This document shows, piece after piece, positions 11,317 through 22,600 of a DNA stretch of 64,000 nt. Location of the stretch: assembly GCA_022393335.1 (NCBI GenBank), contig JAJEKB010000982.1, positions 310,729 to 374,728 of the forward strand, given 5' to 3'. The position numbers and the translations under genes are program-made. Positions within the stretch are counted from its first letter, which is position 1; every line of letters starts with the position of its first letter. Under the pieces are notes generated by a model. The model did not search any database. It saw only the letters and a program-made list of their open reading frames with translations, and was not told the DNA's origin. This stretch comes from Macrotrachela quadricornifera. Its lineage: Eukaryota > Rotifera > Eurotatoria > Philodinida > Philodinidae.

Positions 11317-12654
11317 ATGAATGATTATCATGATCGAAAATCCTTTAATCTTCGTGTTCTACGTTCAAAAATTGTCAATTGGAAACAAGGAAATGAAGAT
11401 AATGAACATAGTCAACGTGCAGTTGATTTTCTTATAAAAAAATTAAAAAAATCTGATGGTAATAATAAAAAAAAAAGAATCATTTTTATTTAAAAAAAAA
11501 AAAATTTTTTTTTATTCTAGTTGTACTTGATTCATTAGCAAATGTTTTATTAAATCCACATCTACCAAGTCCATGTATAACAATTCCATCATCAGTTGAT
11601 AAACGTGTACAAATTGTTTATCGAAAAGAATTTCCACATGTTGTTTATTGTCGTTTATGGCGTTTTGCTGATTTACAAAATTATCATGAATTAGTTCCAT
11701 CTTCTCAATGTCGATATCCATTTTCACCTGGAAATAATCGAAATGAAAAATTTGTTTGCGTTAATCCATATCATTACAATCGTATACCATCACAAGGTAA
11801 AAAAGCAAAAATATAAAACAGAAAAAAAAAAGAATTTTTATCTAATTTTAGTTCTTCCAACAATTATTGAACCAAGAATAAATAATGAAAATGCACCACC
11901 AACACCACCATCACCTATCTATTCACCTGATCCATGTAAATATAAATCTATATTTTGTTTTAAAATAAATTATTTTCGATTAAATTTAGATTCACCTCAA
12001 CAAATATTACCATCATGGTGTATGATAAATTATTATGAACATAGTAATAAAGTTGGTGAACAATTTCGTGCATCATCATCACAAATATTTGTTGATGGAT
12101 ATACATCACCATATAGAAATTTTACAAATAGATTTAGTTTAGGTTTATTAGAAAATGTTAAACGACAAGAAGGTGTAGAATATGTTAGAGCATCAATTGG
12201 TCGAGGTAAAAATTTCGTATTTTTTTGTTTAATTTCATTTCCTTTTCTTTTAGGTATTGAATTAATTGAACATTGTAATGGTGATGTATCAATTCGTAAT
12301 CGTTCTTGGTCATGTTCTGTATTTGTTCAATCAATACTTCATAATCGTTTAAATAATTTAAAAGATTCAACAGTTTGTCGTTTACAAAGTCGTCATGCAA
12401 TACATTCAATATTTAATTTACGAATCTTTTCTCAATTAGTTAATGATCCATTAGCAACATATGAATCAATACTTGATTTAACAAAATTATGTACAATACA
12501 AGTTAGTTTTAAATATGGTTGGGGTTATGAATTTGGTCAACGTGAAATAACATCAACACCTTGTTGGTTATCAATTATTATAACTGAACCACTTCGTCTT
12601 ATTGATGCTCGTTTACAACAATTACAACCTGAACAAACAACTACATCGAGTTGA
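11317..12654 (+). CDS. Smad transcription factor (MH1 plus MH2)
   Basis: TGF-beta/BMP pathway transducer. Five exons: 11317-11458, 11521-11796, 11852-11935, 11990-12205 and 12254-12654, giving 372 aa. MH1 (about 15-140) keeps all four zinc ligands, in SPCITIP, SQCRYP, FVCVNP and PYHY. It also keeps the Arg, Gln and Lys of the DNA-reading hairpin (VDKRVQIVYRKE). The linker is very short and Pro-rich, with TP and SP sites (PPTPPSPIYSP). MH2 (about 170-360) starts at WCMINYYE and contains GWGYEF and ITSTPCW, closest to receptor-regulated Smads. However, the protein ends TTTSS and lacks the C-terminal SSxS that type I receptors phosphorylate. It may be a divergent R-Smad or act like a co-Smad; the sequence alone does not decide. 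Introns 3 and 4 (54 and 48 nt) are stop-free multiples of three. AATAAA lies near 12705. Confidence 0.9.
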
Positions 12655-13437
12655 TAGAAATTTTTTTCTTTTTTTTTCTTTTTGTATTTAAAATTAATGA
12701 CTGAATAAAGCAACAAAGGAAAGAAAAAAAAACATATGTTGCGCGCAGCTGTGTACTTGAGTTCTTTTTTTTTTCTTTTTCTATGATATACCGCAAAATG
12801 TAGATATTTTTGCCATAGACAACACCGTCGAAGGGACATACTTTCGATAGAAAGAAAGAGAATACTTTTTTTTTCTTTATCGTTATGTTTGTCAGTATTG
12901 GAAAGGAAAAAAAACAAAATTCAATCATCAGATCAAAGAAAACTTCAATTAATTTCATATTGCCTAATCGTACTAAGAGAAATAAAAAAAAAAGAAATAT
13001 ATGCATATATATATACATTTTGTATTCTTTTTTTTTATTTTTATGAAATTATAAAAAAGAAAAAGATTGTTATCTTGTTGGATGAATAACATCTATGTCT
13101 TAACATATGTTTTTCTGTAATAACACGATTGATGATGCGAGAAAGCAAAAAATAAGGAGCGAAGAATATAAAAAGCAAATATGATTAAATCGCGAATTAT
13201 CCTCTTCCAGGGTAGACCTATTGCACTGAGGACGTTGTGTCAAGGCAAAATGCTTTTTTTTATAATAGAAGAGAAGGAGAGAGTGAGAGAAAAGCACTGA
13301 ATAAAAAGAAAAAAAAGAGAGACAAACAGACGAAAACAACCAAGTATCATATAGGAGCAAAAATATTTTCTTTCTTTTCATCGACGGCTGAGACGCGACA
13401 GCCCGGGTAGAAAAGGGAGAGAAAAAAAAAGAACGAA

Positions 13438-13560
13438 GGGGGGGGGGGCGCTCGCGTTGCTGCTGGGTACTGCTAATATAAAGGCATCGAGAGAGACAGA
13501 GGAGCTCTCAGCACTGTGACAGACTGCAATCAGTAAGGAGTCGTGCTACTCCTTCCCTTT
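13438..13560 (+). promoter_or_regulatory. G-run and TATA-like island, possible core promoter
   Basis: An unbroken run of 11 G (13438-13448) is followed by GC-richer sequence, a TATAAAG near 13477, and a small perfect hairpin with stem AAGGAGT/ACTCCTT near 13536-13555. This is sharply different from the surrounding A+T-rich DNA. It could be the promoter of an unrecognised or non-coding transcript. No open frame downstream supports a protein gene. Confidence 0.3.
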
Positions 13561-15293
13561 TGGTACATTATAATGACAGTTACATCTGCAGCTTCACATT
13601 TAACAATAATACAGTACTTATGCCAAATATCAAAGGTTATTATTGTCTATGACTGGATAAATAAAGTAGAATATTGAAATCTTCAATATCAATAAATGTA
13701 AGTAGAAAGTAAATAATCAATTTATAAATTTTATTCCAATATTACGTTCCCATTTTTTTTTTATTTCTTTCATTATAATTTTTTCATTATTTAATTTGAA
13801 ATAATTGACAGAGGAAAAAAAAACAGCTGATGATGTCTTTATCTTTAAGTGTACCCTGTTTTTTTTTTTGTTCCATAAATAACTGTGCAAACAGATGAAA
13901 TTCATATGTTCTTTCTTTTAAAATGATGCTTGTTCGTCAGATGTTTTGCATATAGTCATCGTCAACATCAATTCTTATCTTTCGCCTAAAACTCATTGAT
14001 TTAATTTTAAACAAAAAAAAACAATATTTTGACTGAAATTTTTATAATAAAATTTAACAATACATCATGTAAACATGAATGCAAACAATGAAAAAAAATA
14101 ATTTCTCGATATAATTTTGTTTTTTAAATCAAGAACATAAAAATATTTTTATGAAAAAGAAAATTTTGATCGTTTACAATTTCAATTGTATGAGATCTTA
14201 CTTTCATACATATGAAATTTCATCATTTTTTTCTGTTACTATTTTTAATAATAAAAGAAAAACTCTATAAACTTATTTATTAAAGGATAAATCATTAGTA
14301 GAAGGATTTTTACTCTCTTAAATAGTTTAAATAACTTATGAAAGAGAAATATTTATTAAGAATAATTAGAATAGATGAAATTCTTTTTATACTATTAAAA
14401 AAAAATAAATAACCTTCATTAAAAATGATAAAGAATTATCCAGAATTAATAAAATCTATGCTCATAAAAGCACACACAATGTTAAATAAGGCTAATTATG
14501 AGAATTAAAAATATAGATAAAAATAATTTTAAAATTTTATTAAAAATAACAATTTCATATAAAACTTTATATAAAATGGATGTACTCTATTAACCTTTTT
14601 CAGTTTTGATAATAATTCCTTCAAATTTAGGTAATCTGAAGGAGATCGAGCGTAGTATTACTTTTGTACAACATTCAGCGAACATCTGGTCCTTCATTAT
14701 TTTCGATATACATTAATATAACAGATATGAATGTATTTTATATTTCCTTTTCATGTGTAACCACAATATTCTAAGTAATATTTTGTAAACTTCGATCTAT
14801 TTGCAAGTATTTTCAGGCAATCTTAGCAAATATGTACCACAGTTTCTTTTGAGAGTAATCAAAAAGATCAAAAGATGTTTAGATTTTTTTTTGTTAAAGT
14901 ATATGTAATGAGGTATATTAATATTTAATTCTATATCAAGAACATTTTTTTATGAAAAGCTATTCTAATTTATAATCAATGTCCAAGCGAGTATCGATGT
15001 TTTCATCTTAGTAAAGACCGAGTTGACAAGAGAAATTCGAGATTTTTAGTTTAGAATTACGGTCGTTTTATTGGATTTTTATCAAAAAAAAGTGTTTCTA
15101 TCTAAAAATTGGTTCGTGCAGTGGGTCTTATTATCTTAAAATCATTTCTTATGTTTCAATCGAAACATATAATTTATTGAAAAAAACAATTAATTTTTAT
15201 ATATTTTTTTAACCCATTCAACACAATAAGACTCAGAACGGGGTAGGGCCAAAAATTCTTTTAACGAAAAAAACTTGAATATCTCTACCATAT

Positions 15294-15612
15294 TTTGATA
15301 GAAAAAGCTGATTCTTTTACCACTGATAAAGAAATCTTTATAGCTCGTATTCGTGAGAGAAATGTTGATAAAAACTGTTTTGAAGTATTACAAGTGCTAT
15401 AAATAAAGCAGTGGAATCTTTCACGAATTATAAAACAACAATATTCATTCGTCGCGAATAGGTTAAGAAAAAAGTAAAATCTTTTAAAAATCAAGTTAGT
15501 TCTAAACAAGTATTTATTTTGAATGTGTCTTCAAAACTATTTGAAGATATTGATTCATCCCAGATTTATATGAAAAGAGAAGTAGAGATGATAATATCTA
15601 TCTTCTAATAAG
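15294..15612 (+). pseudogene. Possible decayed coding fragment, unknown family
   Basis: Two frames in series show protein-like composition. First about 35 codons rich in charged residues (RIRERNVDKNCFEVLQ) run to about 15400. After a one-base frame change come about 70 codons (VKSFKNQVSSKQVFILNVS), with one internal stop, ending near 15608. I do not recognise the family. Chance is not excluded. Confidence 0.25.
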
Positions 15613-18600
15613 TAAAAAAGTCATAAGTCTACTCCGTAAAAATCGGAGAATTCTAAAAATATTGTATGAATTAAATAGCTACTTTTGCAGTTTCTTCAAC
15701 ATTTCTTAATGCCTAGGGTCCGCTCTTCTACATTGATAGATACATGATTAACTTAAGATTTGTATATTCGACCTACTCTGATGTACCATGTTTTTCATTG
15801 AATTCAGGAAATTGATCATAACATCAGCACAAAGGCTTTAAATAACTAATATTTACATAAGTTTTCTAGTTATTATAGGATGGTGTTTAACATCAACTAT
15901 TCATCCTAGATGATGATCGATTTTTCTTAATTTGATTACCTTTTTTGAGTGAGAGCAACGAAGGTTACAGGAACTCAATCTGTTTGTTTATTTGTTTAAA
16001 CTGATTTTTTTTGTAGTCTTCAATAATACCTACAATACTTCCGAGTCAGAAAAAGATTCATATTTTGACTGTACATAAAACTCTAGTACCACTTTTTTGA
16101 AATATTAAGAGAATCAAATATCAATCAATATTCTGTCTAAAAACTTTCAATCTTTTCATTATTTAATTATTTAAAAAAAAGAACGATTCCAGTACGAATC
16201 AAATGTAAATGAGACTAAACTGAAATATGAGTTATACTCTACAGTTTAAGATTCTATTTATTGAATAAGTTATCGACAAAAACTTAAAACATTCAATTTG
16301 TAAACTATGATTGTATTGTATAGATCCTTTCAACATAAAAAATGATCGTGTTCTTCTTATTACACCGATGTTTTCTGATTTCTACTAGTTCGAATTGTAT
16401 TCTTGTGATCTCTACATCTCTTCAATAATACAGAGGTATTCCATCGAGGCCAAATGATATTTTCAGATAGAAAGTTAAATACGTATTTCAACTATTCAAT
16501 CGATAATAATAATTTAAGCTACAAAAACTTTTAATACATCTTATGAGGATAATATTATATTCATTAATTTCATTTTAAAGTTAAAGCTTGAATGATTTTA
16601 AAAAGAAATTTTTGTTTTTCAATAGTTTCGATCATCAATTTTATTCAACACAGAGTTTAAGTTTTTTTAATTATACAAGTTCAAATCTTGCGTATTCATT
16701 ATTATTATTTTTTTGAATAACAACACTTTTATTTCGCACCTTTTCATTTGCCCCATCAATTTTTTCTCACCCCGATCTGATTTTTTTTTCATCATTACTT
16801 ACACATATTATATGTATTTTTTTTGTATTCTTCAGAAACATAAAACAAAATCAACCAATTGTTTTTAATCTTACATCAGCTGGTTTACTTCTATTGGTTG
16901 ATAGTAAGTCAATATTTGTCTCAGTTCTCTTCTCTTCTTGTTCGTGCAGACGATAAAGAACATCTAGTAATAGTAACAACGAAAGGAGAAAGAAAAAAAG
17001 TAAGAAACGAAGATAAAAAATAGAAAAAAAAGAAACAAGAAGGCTTGTAGGAGATGAAGAGGCAAAAAAAAACGAGTGGCGAAGTAGTTTATGTGTTCGT
17101 TCGTCAGTTTTTCTCTCATCATTCATGATGAATATGTTGTTTTTCACGGATGACAGAAAAATTTGACGACGTTTGCATCAATTATTCTTAATGTACATAA
17201 AATAATTTACGATATACGAAGAGAAAGGTAATCACGGTACTTTTTCCAACTTTTATTAATTTGAATAAGATCTATCATTCGAATGTGTATATTCTAACAG
17301 TGATATATCTAGGAGAAGAATCAAAATTGAATTGTTATCAAATAACAATACTTTCTTTTGATTCGATTTCCCTTTGTATTCTTTATAAACATCAATCAAT
17401 TCAATGGGATACAACAAAAAACTTTTTTTGCACTAACATTCTTTAATAAAACAGATCTTTAGCCCCCTGCTAAGTAGACTAGCATCTCTATATAATACTA
17501 ATGTAAATATCAAATCCAACAGAGAAATCTATGTCAACATTCAAACTTCGATAACATTAAATCTTGTATTAGAGGTTAGAACAATGACAAATCAAACTGA
17601 AGATTAATAGGAAAATGTTCCAATTCTAATGAAATATAAGACATCATGAATTAGATTTTATTCATTAACTATGACAAAAGTCTAAATGAGAGATTTTAAT
17701 TTTTTAATCATTGATAGAAAGAAACAAGAAATATATATACTCATTTTATTTTTGTTTTAGTAATCTATTTTATCAATAAGATTGGTTTTAATTTACGAAA
17801 TTAAAAAAAAAAGATGACATGTCAAAGTTTTATAGACAAATCTGTTAAGATGTAGTGAATAAAATATATCTTTAGATTTATGATTTATGAGTAGTTGAGT
17901 GTCTAAGATGTTGGTAAGAGCCGTATATTCTTTGTCAAATACTATTCTTTTCAAGATCCATCTGAAATGCTATAAAAACTTGTTTTTTGTTCATTGTTAC
18001 TAGAAACTTGTTTTTATCTAGGATATGTGACTTTTATCTTTTGAATCTTTTTATAACACAATTGTTTTGATATTCGATAAGAGCAAGCTTTATATTGACA
18101 TAATTTCTATGTCAAAATTACATATTAATTTCATACAAATTTATTGCATTCTCAACAAAATGTTCTTCTTTTAAATTATCTTTTAAAAAAATAGTCAATA
18201 GAATAAAGACAGTATTATGTATGTTTCATTTCAATATATGGTATGTCCACCGTATGTTTGAATCGTAGGATTTTTATTTTTAGATGGTCGTTCTATATAA
18301 TATGATAGAGTTTATTTTGATCACATAACATATATTTTATGAGAAAAAAAATACTTTATATTCTAATTTCTATTAGATAAAAAAATAGAAATCTGATATC
18401 AATCTGTACAAATATGAACATAAAAACCTAAATAAGTTTCTTATATACATCTGCTATTAGTATGATAAATGTTTTCTTATTTTCTTCGTTCTTTTTCTCA
18501 CATATTATCATCATATTATTTTGCGTTTCTTACAAGGACATACATACTGACAGCAGTAAAAGAACTCTCTATAGGTGTCACTGCTGTCTCTATTGTTCTG

Positions 18601-19642
18601 TTCGTCTTTCTTTGCTATATATATGTGCGCATTTATGTGTAAGAACCGGCCGTCCGACCAGATGATTTCTGTAGGAGTGCCTACTTGTTTTGCTTCCAAT
18701 GCGCTGCACTCGTTTTGACAGCTCGACGCCTTTTTCTTCTTTTTTTCTTTTTGCGGTAAATGCGCTATGCGCTGATTTCTCTCTGTTCTACATATAGAAA
18801 AAAAATATATTTTTGCATTTGTAAGTCTTACTTGCTTTCCTCTTCAATGACATCGCATATTCGAGAAACTCGAATACACCAAAACATTGTATAAGAAAGG
18901 AGAGAAAAAGAAGGAGAGAGATACACTTGATCAGAATATTTTTCTTTCCTTCTTTTTTTTTGTTCTTTCAAAGAAAAAAATAAAGAGGAAAACATCATGA
19001 TAATAATGAAAATCTAGTTTGTGCGTTTTTATATCGCTCGGGATCAAGAAAAAGGAAGAGAAAATACTGCGACAGAAAACATATGAGACGATGAATAGTT
19101 GTTATTTCTAACACTAAAACACGCACATATAATATAGATATATATATATACATACAGGGTATTCTTATTTAATATTGTATGTAAATTTAAAACAATCCAT
19201 CGATATCCAAGTATGTTAATAATAGTTTTGAGTTGATTGTTTAGAAGAGTATTAGTTTTACTAGTCATTGTTATATCTTATATGATTATCTATTAATAAC
19301 AAGCAAATCATCCATCATCGTAACCAAACTATTATCTCTTTTAAATTTTCTTTTTTTTCTTTACTCAAATATCTTGAATATACATGTTTAAATTGTTGTT
19401 TATATTCTATAATTAATTCTAGCTACTATTTAAAAATATTTTTTACAATAAAAATTTTCTTTTATCTCAATCTACTATTTTTTTTTTCTTTTTTTTATTT
19501 TATTTTAATAAATTTTTTATACAAACATACATTTTTCTTGTTGATTTGTTACTATTTTCACATTCCATTTATTTTTATGCGTTCGTTTGATAGAATTTCT
19601 TTTTCTTTTTTCTTTTCATTTACTTAACAATACATCTTATTT

Positions 19643-19652
19643 NNNNNNNNNN
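19643..19652. other. Assembly gap (10 N) at the 5' end of DNAH2
   Basis: Ten N. The sequence immediately right of it is coding in an open DNAH2 frame; the sequence left of it is low-complexity and non-coding. Missing sequence here truncates the dynein gene. Confidence 0.95.
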
Positions 19653-22600
19653 CTAAACAAAAATTATTAGAAACTTTACAACAAGAACTATCAGTTTATG
19701 AAGCTAAATTTGCACCTTTACATGAACAATTTGCTTTACTTGATAAATATGAAAAACCTGTTCCTGATAGTGTAAGTTTTTTGTATATTAAATATCAAAA
19801 GAAAAATTATTATAATGATAATTTTTTTTTTATTAGACTCGTAATATGCTTACTCAATTAGAAGAACGTTGGCAACATTATCTTCAATGTTTAACTGATA
19901 GTGAAGAAATGTTGAAAAAATTACGTGAAAAATTTAAATCAAAATTATTACAACAATCAGAAGAATTTAAGAAAAATGTTAGTGAACTTGTATCAGATTT
20001 TAAAACTAAAGGACCATTTTCATCATTAACAACACCTGAAGAAGCACTTAGTCAAATAGAACAAATGAAACAACGTTTAGCAAAATTAAAAGAAGAAGAA
20101 CAAGAACTTCGTCGTGGTCTTGGAATATTTCGTATTGATCATCCATTATCAAAAGATATAATTAATCTTGAAAAAGATATTGAAGCATTAGAAGGTATAT
20201 GGACAATGGCACGTGAATGGAATGAAATGTTTGATAAATGGAAATTAACAACATTTGGAAATCTTCAAACACAAGTTATGGAAGATTACGCTCAAACACA
20301 ATATAAAAAATTACATAAATTATCAAAAGATTATCGAGAAAAAAATTGGGAAATAATTGACTCAACAAAAAATCGTGTTGATCAATTTCGACGAACAATG
20401 CCTTTAATGAAAGATTTACATAATAAAGATATGAGAGATAGACATTGGAGACGTATTAAAGATGACTCACAAAAAGAATTTGATGAAACATCAGATGATT
20501 TTACATTAGAAAGTATTATTAATATGCATTTTGAAGAAAATGCACAATTAATTAATGAAGTTAGTGAAGCTGCACAAAAAGAAGCACAAATTGAACGAGG
20601 AATTGAAAAAGTTAGAGAACAATGGGAGAAAGTTGAATTTGAAATTACACCATTTAAAGATAAAGGTATGTACATATTTGGTAATACTACATATCCAGAT
20701 AACTGAAGATATAGAAATTACATCAATCTCTCTTGTACTAGATATGATTATGTTATAAATTAATAAGATTAGATATATTCGAATTAAATTAAACATCTCA
20801 TTATCAAACTAACAAATTTAAGATATGAATTATCTTTGATTTGAAGGTATTTACAACATATATAGAATGCTTAAAATTCAACATTTTATCAAAATTTATT
20901 TTCTTTTTGTTCATGATGGTTGGATAGAGCTTGTTGAGTTGTAAAAGAAAGAGTATGTTTCAAATTGAAAAACAAAATACAATTTTACGAAAGTTAGAGT
21001 CAATAGAGAAACAGCAAAGAATTAAGATTTGAAGTTTACTGTTTGCTCTTCGACCATATTTTCGATCTGTTTACTTCTACATTTTGAAAATAATGATTTC
21101 TTTATTTTGAGTAAGTTGTTTTATTTAGTTTGAAACATACTTTCTTTTACGATTTAACAGACTCTATTCAATTATCATGAACAAAGAAAAATAAATTCTG
21201 ATAAAATTTTCTATTCTGAGTATCACATTACACACAGTAAATACGTTAATATTAGAATATATTTGTTTGTTTGGCAGTGGAACCTTCAATTTAATTTGAA
21301 CAAGTCTCATTTTGTTAATTCACAATATAAAGTACTTCTATTGTTTGTGAAAGTGAGGATAAAAACATGCTAGACTAAATAAAGAATTCTTTATTTGGAA
21401 ATAATGGAAGAGATACATTGACGGTTCGTTTCTTCAAATTTTCGAAAATGTAAAATGAACTTTGCATCGGATAGTGTATATTTAATAATACCTTGCGAAA
21501 TATAAATGATTTTTAGTTTTACGCTTCTGGAAAAAAATTCCTATTATATAAACCTGAAAAAAGTTTTTCGATACTTTTAAAGACCGAAGAGATCGATCTT
21601 CGGCAGCTGTCTCTAGGTAAAATGAGATAAGATATGTAGTAGACTAGTCGTGAACGCAACCAAAACAAAGACAATAGTGTTCGGTGAAAAAAGCATAGAG
21701 CAAGCAATAAATATAGCAGGAAAAACTACTTGCTTTTGAAATGAAATGCTGTCGGAGGATACTACGAATCAGTTGAAAAGACATGATAAGAAATGAGGAT
21801 ATAAGAAAGATGATATCGTAAGTAGAAACTATGGTAGACACAATCAAGAAAAGGAAATTAAGATTGTTCAGCCACATCTGTAGAATGGACAATAACAGGC
21901 TGATAAAACACATACACTATTAGCAAAAATAGATGGAAAATTCGAAGAGAACGTCCATGTAAAGAATAGCTGGACGGTATCAAAGGCTGATGTGTACGCA
22001 GCGGATAAGACCTGTTCCATCTAGTACAAGAGCGATAGATATGCAAGAGATTAATCTGTACAGAGATTGGCCCCAACGAGCGATAAGCCTACGAGATATT
22101 ATGAATCATGAGTATGTGGTATCTTCGATTCTTCTGGATATATGATTTCTCTTTCTCTGTACTCAAACCTATTTTATCTCAGAAAATATTAAATAAATAA
22201 TTTTTTTCAAGGCCATTATAAAATCAAATCAACTGAAGAAATTAATAAAACCATTGAAGAACATCAAGTATCTTTATCAACATTTAAAGCATCTCGTTTT
22301 ATTAAACCATTTGCTAAAGAAGTTGATAAATGGGAACGTGATATATCTCATGTTCTTGAAGTAACTGAATTATGGTTAACTGTTCAACGACAATGGTTAT
22401 ATCTTGAAGTAAATTCTAATAAAAAGCAAAAAAAGAATATTTTTCTAATTTAAAATATGTTGTTTATTTATAGAATATTTTTTATGGTGAAGATATTCGT
22501 CGTCAATTAGCTAAAGAAACTGCATTATTTGATGAAGTAAATGAAAAATGGAAAGCGGTTATGACAACATTAAATCAATCACCAAATGCATTTCATGCAA

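Larger units (their letters stand above)
12655..19642. other. 7 kb spacer with no gene recognised
   Basis: This is long A+T-rich sequence with homopurine and homopyrimidine tracts, and no stretch with the codon pattern of the neighbouring genes. Exceptions noted separately are a G-run and TATA island near 13.44-13.56 kb and a possible decayed coding piece near 15.3-15.6 kb. A second, less A+T-rich patch is at 18590-18780. A TA microsatellite is near 19135-19152. DNAH2 tail exons would be expected upstream of 19653, but none are visible here. Confidence 0.55.

Noticed and set aside
12537..13381. Several overlapping minus-strand open frames rich in Phe, Lys and Ile
   Set aside because: They translate poly-A and poly-T tracts, overlap each other, and show no codon bias or splice logic.
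16851..17147. 98-codon minus-strand open frame
   Set aside because: Leu/Phe/Ser-rich translation of a purine tract; no start context, domain or neighbouring exon.
20382..20796. Minus-strand open frames within DNAH2
   Set aside because: Antisense shadows of dynein coding sequence.
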